This document shows positions 10,353 to 21,984 of a DNA stretch of 64,000 bases, piece by piece; positions within the stretch are counted from its first letter, which is position 1, and each line of letters opens with the position of its first letter. Position numbers and translations under genes: made by a program. Under the pieces are notes generated by a model that saw only the letters and a list, made by a program, of their open reading frames with translations, ran no database searches and was not told the DNA's origin. Source of the DNA: Albugo candida (lineage: Eukaryota; Oomycota; Peronosporomycetes; Albuginales; Albuginaceae); assembly GCA_905220665.1 (NCBI GenBank), contig CAJNAR010000024.1, forward strand, positions 62,001 to 126,000, read 5' to 3'.

Positions 10353-12200
10353 CTTCTATTGTTTGGTTTTAGTTTTTGACGTCGTGTTGTGTTGTAGTCT
10401 TGTATCTGGAAAGCAAATTGGGAAATGAAGAGATTTGGGAAAAGATCAAGTGGCCTGTAAAACTAGTGGCTCACAAGCAATCTCGTAACGTGGGACGAAG
10501 CGGCAAAGTGGCAACATTTGACCAGGGTACACAGACCAAGACCAGAAAGCAGATTGGTTCAAATTCCTTTATCCGTTGTGTGTAATCGTGTCCGTTGGAA
10601 TTTCTCGGCAAGGATTAGAATTGTATCAGTGAATGCTTTATAGCGCGTTCAGGATAAATGACTATAGATGAGTGGCTTCACAATAGTCATGCTGCTCCCT
10701 TTCCTTTCCCAACGTATATTGCGTCTAGCAGATTTTAGTTCGGAATACATCATCTAAAGTCATATCGCAGGCTTTTGCTCAGCAGAAGTCATCATTCATT
10801 TGATGACATTGCTTCTTGTCGCTCTCTGTCCATCGTAGTGCGCGGCTGCATATGTCATACCTAAGTGCTTACGCCAGGCACTGTGATAAGTGAGGCCATA
10901 AAAAAAAGGTAGCGTGCAAAATCTTGAGAGTGTGGAAGCCACCTCCGCCATACGCTAGAATTTCACATAACGGTAACGCACTCCATAAATAAAAAGGAGT
11001 CTGGTATAGGAAAGGAACCCGAAGGCAGCATAGAAGACACGGCAAACAATTTAATACACACTTTATTTGTTAGCAAAGGAGAAATATGTCGGTCAGAGTC
11101 CTTCCAGTGTCACACCAGTTGGCCATTCTCGGTTCAGCATCGATTACTCACTATTTCTTCATCGGAGTATCACCGTACTTATATTCGTCGCGGACTTACT
11201 GTACATAATCGCATTTTGACGCGGATGCAGTCGCAGTCGCTTGTAAATGATTTGCATGTGACGTTTGCCAGCATTTGTATACGGTGATCCTGATAGCGTC
11301 TTAGTGTGGTGAACATCATATGGGGTTCACGGTGCTCTTGGTGAGTATTTATTTATTGCAAGGCGAGATAGCCTTCTATTTCACCAAAACACATATCATC
11401 AACTTTAAAAGTGCACCTCCCTTAATCGTTGTTATATATATACTTAAAATAGGCAAGGCATTAAGAAGTGTGTACAATACGTCATTTAATAAATTTATAA
11501 ACTCGTGGAAACAAGTACACCCACTTCATTGTACGCAGCACCTAACATTATGTTCGGTTGCATGGAATCAGGATAATGTGCTTGGAATAATATCAAAGTA
11601 CAAGTGAGAACAACAATACACAAAATCTACTTTTCCACCAAACAGACAAAAGGCAACCAACGAAAGAAAGCGCGTTATTGTGGCGCACGGACGGGGAACA
11701 GCAGCTCCCAGTGCGAGAAGCGCGTTCTGCGACGAGTTGCGCGTATGTTCCATCTACGAAATGGATTCAATGGAGCATATCGAAGCTTTTACGAGCCCTA
11801 AGGATCTCAATGGTTCAAGAAAAAGCGGCGAATCGTTCGTTCAACTCGGTCGATTACGTAATGGCTGATGTAGTGAATTCGTGTACATAGAGAAGACGCT
11901 GTTCTCGAGATTCTTCATGTGGATAACACTCCATCCATACGCTGATATCGACTGAATCGGTTTTGTCCATTGTGTTGAGGCTCTATGAGAAGATTCAAGC
12001 TGCTGACGATCAAATGAAGCTGCAGGAAAGTATGATGGACGATGACTTGATAGCTTGAATTCCGAAATGAAGAAGTGATACAAGTAAGGGAAGCAGAGAA
12101 ATGAAAGAAGATGATTTTATTGGATATTTAGACACAAAAAGCAGTCTTTCATGAACCGAGGACGTGCGTGCTCATTCATGATCGAAATGACGTATCTTTA
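10353..12200. other. Module spacer, copy 1 (degenerate sequence)
   Basis: Long duplicated spacer found also at 17020-18850, 26474-28370 and 34193-35930, and in part near 41.0-41.7 kb. It contains short ORFs conserved between near-identical copies but broken or absent in the more diverged ones. The 41.3-41.65 kb version keeps the longest plus-strand frame (103 codons, with DPDSVLVWW and GLYIITRGYRLLYWDE). This suggests a decayed plus-strand membrane-protein gene. I cannot name it. Confidence 0.45.
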
Positions 12201-12369
12201 TCGGCGAAGGATCCTACTTTTGTGAAAGTTTGTCGAAGCAGTACAGATGGAATGAGCTCTTCAGCATGTCGATGTACGTCATGTCAGAATCCATTTCCTA
12301 TCGGTTGATTCGTCGGTGTGAATATGGAGATTTTGAAAACGATAGCTGCTTCATAAAGAATGCATGCAA

Positions 12370-13140
12370 AGGCCGTATAATGAAATCACGCTTACAGGAG
12401 TCTTTTACGCTCACCTGCTACAAACGTCAAGTTCGGGTCAAGGAATGTCTGCACGGATGCGCAAGCATAGATTATACGTCTTCGTTTGCTCCGAGAAACA
12501 AGCTGGAGTATCATTATACCTTTTCCTGGTGCACAAGTACACTTTTGGAAGCCGAGAAGACCCCTCGACGGCATTGCGGCATATGTAAGCGATGTAGAAA
12601 TCACCGACATGAGCATTGCAACGATTGCAATAGGTGCTGCTTTGCAGAAGGGGCTGGACAAGTGCCTCGTTCCTGTCAAGTTCATCCAAGTGGGAGCCAT
12701 CAGATTGTAAAAAAGAAGCACTTTCTTTCGATCACGTTGCTGCCTTTGCTAAAGAAGAGAACGAGTGCACAATTACGTGGTGGGCACAATGCATGGATTA
12801 TTTTGTAAATACATTCGTTTGTGTCCATTAAGTTGATGCTCTGCGTGACAACTGGGGACAAGTTGATCGCATCGATACTTGGTTGTAAGTGATACGCGCT
12901 TAATCGAACAAGAAGATCGACTGAATTGATCCAGAAACTAGTCCACGTTTGAAAAGCTCATTCTGAAGGATAACTACTTCAACGGAAAATGGCAATGTCA
13001 TCACAATTAAGGGCGGATTATTTGACAAATTGATGCAATATGGATGCTCCAACTATGGGTGTAAGAATCGCATCCTTACTGGTGCACACACGTTCCCCAG
13101 CGATGCCAATGCTGAGTAAAAGGAGTCAATATCTTGGAAA
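12370..13140 (-). pseudogene. Fragment of APC-type permease pseudogene, copy 1
   Basis: The minus strand carries the C-terminal portion seen more fully at 18.9-20.6 kb: PIAIVAMLMSVISTSLTYA, a membrane segment, and flanking degenerate sequence. Frames are broken. The region is interrupted at about 12800-13040 by roughly 240 bp absent from copies 2-4, and ends abruptly near 13140 where K-type sequence begins. On the plus strand it gives a Cys/His-rich frame that is only an antisense shadow. Confidence 0.5.
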
Positions 13141-13315
13141 GCATCGAATTTATTTCAGTCGATGAAAATTCTTGAAGATCGGCCCAGATACCCTGAGAAG
13201 TCTTGTAACGATTCAAACTTTCGGCAAAGATGCTTAAATCTGACATCACTGCAACGCCGAGAGAGTTCGAAAAGCAGCCGCAGAGCATCATCAGTATGAA
13301 CCCAGCCATAACCAT
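13076..13315 (-). pseudogene. Degenerate K-family member lacking the RxLG core
   Basis: Starts MVMAGFILMMLCGCFSNSLG, close to the signal peptide of the K gene at 41992-42231, and continues through AVMSDLSIFAES. Compared with that gene, the segment encoding KPLLRNLR is missing and the frame shifts, so the C-terminal 30 residues come from the fused permease fragment. Probably non-functional. Confidence 0.6.
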
Positions 13316-14426
13316 GCATTTGGGTCAGAACTGCAAGTTCAATATCATTTTGTGTATGGTATTGTGGAGCGGACTTCTATTTGCAAGTTGAAATGTATAA
13401 TATAGTGATCGCAGCGGAGACCAAAGAACAGAGGCCACGTAGTAGTACCTTGCTGTCCTCAGAGCTGATGGGTCAGAGAATGACAACTCTTTGGTGAGGA
13501 TATACTGAGAAATACGCGTGTATATTGACTCAAATTCTGTAACCTCCAGTCACCCCACACGTATTTTTGGAGAACACTTGTGTCGAGATTGACCTTTCTT
13601 GATCAAGTATGGTCGGTTTTGCGTGAATAATACATGATTTCGTTATCTGATGTGTACACCTCCTCGTCTTGGTTGTCACTTTGACAGTCGCTACTCAACC
13701 TTGACACTGACACATTCGATTCTGGGGGTTTACCACATCATTTCTCTACTAGTTCGAGATTGTATAGCGTGATTTCAATTGCATATTGACTCTCAAAGGA
13801 CTCGCTACCGTGTGTGCTGTCAACCTCTGAAGTTGATGCTGCTTTCGCTCGACCGAGCCGAACAAAAATATGTTTCACCAAAGCTTTAGAAGTTATGACT
13901 GACGATATCCTCTCCGTTTGCAATTGTATACTTTTGCACTCTTTTAATGACTTGAGTGGTTTCATAATCAGCGGTGTAGCCGTGAGAGTATGGACTTCAT
14001 GCTTCAGATCAAAGAGGAAAGAAACAAAATAATTGCTTATATTGCAACCACGTTGACCCTGTGCTGACGCAATTTATTTCTACCTGCCACGTTCTCACGA
14101 TGAACATACTGCGGAGGAATGACGCTATGTTTGAAATGTAAATAAGGAGTCAGAGGTACATTATTGAGTAATCTGGTCGCTTATCTCGATCCGAACAGTG
14201 CGCTGCATGTTATTTTGACTTGATGTTTAATCGAAGACGCTTCTATAGAGTCTCGATCGGTACGCAGCATCTACCACCACCTTCAGGCTGATGCTTTAGA
14301 CCAGACCAATAGAATTCCCTTCCTTTGGCTTTCGTATCTGAATAACTGAATAATCAACTAAGAAGTTAACATCTGCTACAATCCAGCCTTTTTTCGTTTG
14401 TCTTTTGCTCTCAATCCAAGAAAATC
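13316..14426. other. K-upstream cassette, degenerate
   Basis: Region upstream of a K gene that recurs with similar order at 22.3-22.9, 31.4-32.2, 42.3-42.95, 43.45-44.1, 44.75-45.2 and 62.8-63.2 kb. It holds a plus-strand 72-codon frame (13814-14032, with TKICFTKALEV). Fragments of this frame recur in other copies in different frames, so it is probably a remnant of a divergent gene. Confidence 0.4.
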
Positions 14427-14735
14427 CTAAATCCAATTCAATTCCCTTGAGGAGACTCGTGATGAACCGAGATTTCGTAGCATTGGCTTGAAAAAGATGC
14501 TACAACTGATCCCATTATAGCGTTTAGCGAGGTCACATGGTTTCCGACGACTATCGTCAATATGGAACCCAGTAGGATCATGTATTTGGGTATGAAGTAC
14601 AGTCTCGATACCATTTTCCGTATCTGGGGGTAACCGGTCGTATTGATTCCAATGTCGAGCCCATTTGACTTGATGCACGGAGGTTGCTTGATTCTCGTCT
14701 TCTTTATTTTTCGGATCTTGATATCTTCCATTCAA
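14427..14735 (-). pseudogene. K-family relic (FFKPMLRNLG)
   Basis: Minus strand. One frame gives the signal-peptide-like PKYMILLGSILTIVVGNHVT, and a second frame picks up FFKPMLRNLGSSRVSSREL, the K-family core with RNLG. A frameshift lies between the two. No single open frame joins them, so this is a relic. Confidence 0.6.
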
Positions 14736-14739
14736 AAAA

Positions 14740-15240
14740 GGCGACTACAAGGCATCCTTGCTTTTTTCCGAATTCTTATCGTTTCCATCTTGGCATAAAT
14801 CCACTTCATACTTTCGTCTTTCTCTAAACTGATGATGTTCGTAATAAAGCTGATCATCTTCTTTTGCGGAGATCTTCCAGCGATCATAAATTGCCAATTT
14901 CGGCATGTCATTGCATGTGGAGTTTCTTTGGTTTTTTTGCTCACGGAGCTTCGTAACCGGTAAAACTGTCCAAGGAGAAGTATATTGTCGCTTGGGAGTA
15001 AATTAACTGTACGGTTCAGCAGTCAACACAATGTCACCATTCCGATGTACTTTTACACGAGCTCCAGGAATCCTAGAGCTTGGACAGAAGTCATGGAATT
15101 CTTTTTGCTGCTCCCTGCATCTGTTCTATCCGTATCGTCAGCGTATGCGACTTTTTTGGTGATTGAGAATTTTCGTTCAAAATTAGACGTACACAAAGTT
15201 GAAGGAAGAATGCTAGAAGTGACGTAAAACGAAATTATAG
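14740..15240 (-). pseudogene. S-family relic
   Basis: Fragments of the S gene in several frames: the C-terminal KYEVDLCQDGN-like segment (compare THEVDSRQDGN in the intact gene) near 14760-14830, and a DAGSSKKNSMTS-like segment near 15090-15130. No open frame spans it. The order and orientation match the S genes at 8.4, 24.5 and 39.5 kb. Confidence 0.55.
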
Positions 15241-15735
15241 ATTAATGATAAATATTTTCATACCTTATAAGCATACAAGAGCTCGTGTCGATGGTGAAAC
15301 ATTCCTACAGACGCGCAGCATATTCTCACATTACCCCTTACGAATTCACGCTGCGATAACGTGCTGGGAGCAAGGAGATGTGTGCAATGTACTGTGTCAG
15401 TCAAATGAAGTACACGTGATCAAAGAGTTCGTGATAACAAACCTGATTGATTTGATTGATACTTGGTTGACGATCGTGGGGAAGTGCATTCCTGTCAACT
15501 TATTTTGATTGTCAGTTGTATTTTTGGAGTGCGAGTCAAAGGACAAACAGGACGAAACATAGCATCAAGTAGGTACAGAACCGAACTTCACACTCTACCA
15601 TCTTTATGAAAAGTAAAATGCGTTTGTCAACCGGTCAAGGATAGAGGTTGCGAACAATCTTCGTAATGAGCAGCACTTGGAAACAGTAATATTGTAGTTT
15701 TGTTCGACAAAGCAAAATAGTTTGTGAAATGTACA

Positions 15736-16661
15736 GGGTATTGATATCCCGACAGCTTTACTTTTTAACTACATTTATATTTTTCATTACTTAGGTTATT
15801 GCTCTCACACCTTTTTTGTGAACATAAATAATGGGTTTCGATATCCCGACAACTTTTTTTTTGATTTTTTAGACTACATTTATTTTTAATTTAGATTTAG
15901 ATTAAGTCATGCCTATTTAAATTATTACTCCCACAACTTTTTTGAAAGATAAATAAGTTTACATTTCTAACTAATAGAACTTATTTACGTCTAACGCTAA
16001 TTCCAGTAATATAGAGATAAAGATATCTTCAACTGAGCTAAACACTCAATGTTATTTAAGATAGCCTAGGCAACTAGAGAAGTCAGTTAGTCTAATTCTA
16101 GTAATATAGACCCCTTCAACTGAGCTAAACACTCACAATTAATTGACGCGCGCAATTCATTGCCAGTTTTTGTTCTTGAGCTAGAATCGTCGTAAAGACA
16201 CAGCAATTATTATGTACCAAGGCCGAAAGAAAAATGTATTAGGAAAATTATCTAGTTACTAGAGCTTGTCCTGGATCTGAGCTAGCCAAAGTTGCTTTCC
16301 TCACAGGTGGCGCGGTATTGCCAATTTGCATCTACCTGAGGTTATTCTGCATTTGAACAGCTTGCCAATAATTACTTTTTACATGCAAAAATGTTATCTC
16401 TTTTCCATTTGCTACCATAGAAAGTAAGCTTAAATGTGTCGAATGAAAATTGTCACATGTATTAGCCTATCACAGTTGAATAATCTCTGTATTAGCTAAT
16501 CACAAATAATTTTCGATTGCAACAATTCAGGGTGTGTGTGGATGTAATTAGTTCGAAATGTAAAATTATGTATGTATTTTTCCGAAAAGAAAAAGCTGTG
16601 AGAGTAATAATTCAACTAGGCATGCTGTAATTGAAAAAAAGGTGACGGGATATCCATACCC
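15736..16661. mobile_element. MITE-like element with long terminal inverted repeats (926 bp)
   Basis: AT-rich element bounded by GGGTATTGATATCCC at the left and its near inverse GGATATCCATACCC at the right. The inverted similarity continues for about 110 bp, including the ATGCCTA and ATTATTACTC motifs. The left arm is partly duplicated (15736 and about 15833). An internal direct repeat (AACTGAGCTAAACACTCA) occurs near 16036 and 16116. No transposase ORF is present, so it would be non-autonomous. It lies between the S relic and the K gene, a spacing occupied by about 0.85-1 kb in other copies. I could not settle a target-site duplication. Confidence 0.7.
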
Positions 16662-16740
16662 TATATAAAGCAAAGATGAGAGAAAAGTTGAAAAGTGAGA
16701 CGTAGGCAAACAAAGCTGCTCTTCATTATTATTATTTTTT

Positions 16741-17019
16741 CTAAAGTCCCATCGCCGTGAAAAGCTTGCCAGGTGTGATCTTGGCTTGATCATCACAACA
16801 GCAACAGCACCAGTTCCAGAAACCCAATGATCTGGACGGTCCGTGCACGGGTCCAACAGATCGTAGCATAGGCTTGCCGGATATTTTGGCATCCCGCCCC
16901 TCGGCAGCTCCATGTGATGTTGTGGGGCATGTTGTGGGGCATGTTGTGGGGCACACACTAACTGAGGTCGATGTGAGAGCCAACAGCGCCATACTTGTGG
17001 TTTGGAGTCCTAATCGCAT
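16741..17019 (-). CDS. K-family RxLG-like secreted protein (92 aa)
   Basis: Open frame with signal peptide MRLGLQTTSMALLALTSTSV and the core SGKPMLRSVGPVHGPSRSL, giving RSVG instead of RSLG. Before the core, CPTT is present three times because of a 12-bp tandem expansion. The C-terminal tail contains five consecutive Cys and differs entirely from the tails of the copies at 26.2 and 33.9 kb. Candidate secreted effector by architecture; the motif variant may or may not act like RxLR. Confidence 0.65.
   Translation of the reverse strand: MRLGLQTTSMALLALTSTSVSVCPTTCPTTCPTTSHGAAEGRDAKISGKPMLRSVGPVHGPSRSLGFWNWCCCCCDDQAKITPGKLFTAMGL
16917..16957 (+). repeat. 12-bp tandem repeat, three copies
   Basis: ATGTTGTGGGGC repeated three times in tandem. 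The other K copies (10.3, 26.4 kb) have one. It lies in frame in the K gene on the minus strand and adds two CPTT blocks. Confidence 0.85.
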
Positions 17020-18850
17020 CTTCTATTGTTTGGTGTTAGTTTTTGACGTCGTGTTGTGTTGTAGTCTTGTATCTGGAAAGCAAATTGGGAAATGAAGAGA
17101 TTTGGGAAAAGATCAAGTGGCCTGTAAAACTAGTGGCTCACAAGCAATCTCGTAACGTGGGACAAAGCGGCAAAGTGGCAACATTTGACCAGGGTACACA
17201 GACCAAGACCAGAAGCAGATTGGTTCAAATTCCTCTATCCGTTGTGTGTAATCGTGTCCGTTGGAAAATTTTCGGCAAGGATTAGGATTGTATCAGTGAA
17301 TGCTTTATAGCGCGTTCAGGATAAATGACTATAGATGAGTGGCTTCACAATAGTCATGCTGCTCCCTTTCCTTTCCCAACGTATATTGCGTCTAGCAGAT
17401 TTTAGTTCGGAATACATCATCTAAAGTCATATCGCAGGCTTTTGCTCAGCAGAAGTCATCATTCATTTGATGACATTGCTTCTTGTCGCTCTCTGTCCAT
17501 CGTAGTGCGCGGATGCATATGTCATATCTAAATGCTTACGCCAGGCACTGTGATAAGTGAGGCCATAAAAAAAAAGGTAGCGTGCAAAATCTTGAGAGTG
17601 TGGAAGCCACCTCCGCCATACGCTAGAATTTCACATAACGGTAACGCACTCCATAAATAAAAAGGAGTCTGGTATAGGAAAGGAACCCGAAGGCAGCATA
17701 GAAGACACGGCAAACAATTTAATACACACTTTATTTGTTAGCAAAGGAGAAATATGTCGGTTAGAGTCCTTCCAGTGTCACACCAGTTGGCCATTCTCGG
17801 TTCGGCATCGATTACTCACTATTTCTTCATCGGAGTATCACCGTACTTATATTCGTCGCGGACTTACTGTACATAATCGCATTTTGACGCGGATGCAGTC
17901 GCAGTCGCTTGTAAATGATTTGCATGTGACGTTTGCCAGCATTTGTATACGGTGATCCTGATAGCGTCTTAGTGTGGTGAACATCATATGGGGTTCACGG
18001 TGCTCTTGGTGAGTATTTATTTATTGCAAGGCGAGATAGCCTTCTATTTCACCAAAACACATATCATCAACTTTAAAAGTGCACCTCCCTTAATCGTTGT
18101 TATATATATACTTAAAATAGGCAAGGCATTAAGAAGTGTGTACAATACGTCATTTAATAAATTTATAAACTCGTGGAAACAAGTACACCCACTTCATTGT
18201 ACGCAGCACCTAACATTATGTTCGGTTGCATGGAATCAGGATAATGTGCTTGGAATAATATCAAAGTACAAGTGAGAACAACAATACACAAAATCTACTT
18301 TTTCACCAAACAGACAAAAGGCAACCAACGAAAGAAAGCGCGTTATTGTGGCGCACGGACGGGGAACAGCAGCTCCCAGTGCGAGAAGCGCGTTTGGCGA
18401 CGAGTTGGGCGTATGTTCCATCTACGAAATGGATTCAATGGAGCATATCGAAGCTTTTGCGAGCCCTAAGGATCTCAATGGTTTAAGCAAAATCGGCGAA
18501 TCGATCTCTCAATTCGGTCGATTACGTAATGGCTGATATAGTGAATTCGTGTACATAGAGAAGACGCTGATATCGACTGAACCGGTTTTGTCCATTGTGT
18601 TGAGGCTCTGTTGAGAAGAGTGGAGCTACTGTCGATCAAATGAAGCTGCAGGAAAATATGATGGACGATGACTTGATAGCTTGAATTCCGATATGAACGA
18701 GTGATACAAGTAAGGGAACCGGAGAAATGAAAGAAGATGATTTGATTGGATACTTAGACACAGAAAGCAGTCTTTCATGAACCGAGGACGTGCGTGCTCA
18801 TTCAGGATCGAAATGACGTATCTTTATCGGCGAAGGATCCTACTTTTGTG
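17020..18850. other. Module spacer, copy 2
   Basis: Nearly identical to 10353-11890 over its first 1.4 kb, with small deletions later (for example near 18560 relative to copy 1). No intact gene recognised. See the entry for copy 1. Confidence 0.5.
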
Positions 18851-18899
18851 AAAGTTTGTCGAAACAGTACAAATGGAATGAGCTCTTCAGCATGTCGAT

Positions 18900-20590
18900 G
18901 TACGTCATGTCAGAATCCATTTCCTATCGTTTAATTCGTCGGTGTGAATATGGAGATTTTGAAACGATAGCTGCTTCATTAAGAATGCATGCAAAGGCCG
19001 TACAAGGAAATCACGCTTACAGGAGTTTTTACGCTCACCTGCTACAAACGTCAAGTTCGGGTCAAGGAATGTCTGCATGGACGCAAGCATAGATTATACG
19101 TCTTCGTTTGCTCCGAGAAACAAGCTGGAGTATCATTATACCTTTTCCTGGTGCACAAGTACACTTTTGGAAGCCGAGAAGACCCCTCGACGGCATTGCG
19201 GCATATGTAAGCGATGTAGAAATCACCGACATGAGCATTGCAACGATTGCAATAGGTGCTGCTTTGCAGAAGGGGCTGGACAAGTGCCTCGTTCCTGTCA
19301 AGTTCATCCAAGTGGGAGCCATCAGATTGTAAAAGAAGCAATTTCTTTCGATCACGTTGCTGCCTTTGCTAAAGAAGAGAACGAGTGCACAATTACGTGG
19401 TCGCCACAATGCAAGGAATATGGACGTCTCAATTATGTATGTGAGAATCGCATCCGTACTGCTACACACATTTCCACCACCGATGCAAAAATGCTGAGTA
19501 AAAGCTGTCAATGCCTTGGATAGTATCAAACCAAAGAACCCCAGACCGATAATCAAACCAAATGACAAGAGCATCGCAGGACGAGAAGCCCCACTTGTTT
19601 CATCTCGCCTACAACAATTACTCAATCATCCAAATGATTCATCTACTGAGCAAAGAAGGCAAGTGCTAATCAGAATCAGCCATTCCTGCCAGTCGGAATC
19701 CTTCTTTGGTCATTTCTGCTACATAAAGCCCAAAAATCCCAGACAATGATGGAGTGAGAAACCGCACACGCAGCCAATTTTCCCGTCTAGCTGATGCGAG
19801 TACAGTGTAGCAATTCATCTGTCCACTCGGTGTAATGGGGCTTATCCACACCTGATATTGCCAGGAAAGGAATCACATTTCCAGAAGGGAGAGTCGATCC
19901 ATCTATCCTACACACATTCTGGTACACAAGTGACAGCAACCTGAGCACAATCAGCATCATCGCTTGCGGGTAAGTGGTACGAGGAGACTTGATTTCTTCT
20001 GCGTAGGCTCCAGCTCCGTCAAAGCCGCTTTAGTTCCAGTACAATGAGCTCAACAGCCTTCCCCAATCTCTCTACTCGATCGTCAGGATCGTTCGGAATG
20101 TGATTTTCCTGGCTACTTACATTTGGAGACGCAACAAACCAACTGCCAATTTTGCTCGGAGGTAAATCGAATACAACAAGCACGGAAAAATGGCAAGAAA
20201 ACCATAAAACACACGAGCAGCGATATATATCCATCGAGTTCGATACTAGAGAGCGTCGACTACATGTCCTTTAAATGCAAACGCACTTTGAGCAAGAAAG
20301 CGGTCCCAACCAAAGTACGAAAGGATCATCAATGTCGGCGATCAAGAAGGGTAAATGACATTATCATTGGCATCGAAATCCACGATTATAAAGCAACGTG
20401 GAGGCCTATACTCTTCCCCAACACTGCACAAAATTCCATTTACAAAAACTTTTATCTCTCGGAAATGCGGTGAACAGCTCTGCAAATGTCAACAACACGG
20501 GAACCGTACCCAAGGATATAATATATGTGATCAATGCAGCCGATAGCATGTCGAGCTATGGATTCTGCGACTTTCTGCTTCTACTAAGGG
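18900..20590 (-). pseudogene. APC-family amino-acid/polyamine permease pseudogene, copy 2
   Basis: Read on the minus strand across several frames, this is a member of the amino acid-polyamine-organocation family (LAT/PUT-like). In N- to C-terminal order: LITYIISLGTVPVLLTFAEL with LFTAFP (about 20545-20460), a membrane segment VFYGFLAIFPCLLYSIYLR (about 20200), the family signature GAYAEEIKSPRTTYPQA (about 20020-19965), SGVDKPHYTEWTD (about 19850), LYVAEMTKEGFRLAGMADS (about 19720-19666), ASRPAMLLSFGLIIGLGFFG (about 19590-19530), then the C-terminal membrane segments. Stops and frameshifts between these make it non-functional. It is the most complete of four copies. Confidence 0.7.
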
Positions 20591-20744
20591 TGTATACGTG
20601 GTATTCTGATATACACCCCATTGGATGCCAAGACTCGAGGAAAAGAAAACCAAAAGCCCGGACGCAAGAAAGCTCTTGTCAAACGACTGAGATGGATCGG
20701 TACTATTTTACTCATCCTATGGATATAATTGACCATATGACTGG

Positions 20745-21420
20745 ATGAATACCGGATTCTACATCCCCTTTTGAAAATAAGGCTCAACGTGTAAAGTATC
20801 TGACACCTGGCTACAGTACCATAGAAGCTATCTCCATTAAAGAACCCATGCAAGAGAATTGAAAGGAGGTGGGCAATTTGTCCGACTACGAATGCGTTGC
20901 GTGACGCCAGACGCAAAATTGTACACCAGGCGGTCTATTATAACAGAAAATAACTCGAGTAGTGAAAGCTCCATTACACGTGGGGTCTCAGGATACTGTG
21001 AGATACGACACCATTCAAGTGGAGCCATACTCCGAGTTTTAGTAATGCATTGCAGATCCCGGAATATTCTGACTTTTATCTGTACCTTTTACAGACGTCC
21101 ACCTCTAAAGTATGTTTATGAAACTCCAAAGAATGCTTTGGTATGTCACAAGTGGTGGAATCACGATGGCCTCGAAAACGCTGGAAAACATAACTGAAAC
21201 ATCCAACATCTTCGCGATGATATTGTTGTCCACGGCCGTGTATTGGAAAGTGTGTATGCCTCTGTGTGCTCAGTACGAATCGCAAGAGCTCAATCCTGCC
21301 GTATATCCCATCTTGATCAATTGCTAGAGACAGACCTGGTAGCTGATGTCACTCTTCGGGCAATTGAGGATCAACGGTTGAAGCGATGTAATATCACACT
21401 CCATGCTTTGTACTGAAGTA
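20745..21420 (+). pseudogene. Divergent plus-strand coding remnant, unknown, copy 2
   Basis: Starts close to the 5' end of the permease pseudogene, in the opposite direction. Readable pieces in changing frames: RVKYLTPGYSTIEAISIKEP, then a 112-codon open frame (20859-21197, ending with PPLKYVYETPKNALVCHKWW), then SHLDQLLETDLVADVTLRAI. All recur near 30.3-30.95 and 37.3-37.9 kb. I do not recognise the family. Confidence 0.4.
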
Positions 21421-21668
21421 ATTTCCAGCGTATATTACTTTCGGACGCAGACAACTTGGCTGTCCGTAATCGAACCTATCTATTCACATCTGACATTCTA
21501 TGAAAGACAGGTGCTATCTCTTGGTGAACGTAGCGGGTCTCACTTATGTGGGCATTTATGAGTGAGAAATGGGTAAGGGGCTGTAGTCATCGCCGAGCAT
21601 TCATAAAAGAATAATGCAATCCGTCTTCTTCGACTTGTGTTTATCACTTCTGGCTCTATTTCTTCCCA

Positions 21669-21984
21669 TCAATGAAAACTCTTGAAGCTCATCCAGATCT
21701 CTTGAGGAATCCTGTAAGGACCCAATGCTTCGTAACATACCCTTGGTAGAGATGCTATCATCTCATCTGACCCCACTCCAGCGCCGAGCGAGGTCATAAA
21801 GCAACCTCCTAATGTATCCAGTAATCCAAAGATCTTGATGGCTCGTGCGCGGTACAAGTGATGGTACCATCAGCTTGCCAGATACTTTGTTGCCCTCTGC
21901 AACTGTATTTAATGGCTGTATCATAAGGTAGCCCGTGAACGTCAGCAGCGTAAAAGCCACGACCATCATACACTTAGTTTCCAC
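21669..21984 (-). pseudogene. Two fused degenerate K-family members
   Basis: The 5' half (21984-21763) starts with METKCMMVVAFTLLTFTGYL, a signal peptide, and a weak core VSGKLMVPSLVPRTSHQDL. The 3' half, in another frame, gives DSISTKGMLRSIGSLQDSSR followed by DLDEL, a second K core. The paralogous locus at 38205-38574 has the same tandem arrangement with the 3' half open. A frameshift breaks this copy at the core. Confidence 0.6.

Noticed and set aside
12230..12808. Cys/His-rich plus-strand frame (CGICKRCRNHRHEHCNDCNR) that looks like a zinc-binding protein
   Set aside because: It is antisense to the permease membrane segment AIVAMLMSVISTSLTYA on the minus strand, and the frame is broken in copies 3 and 4.
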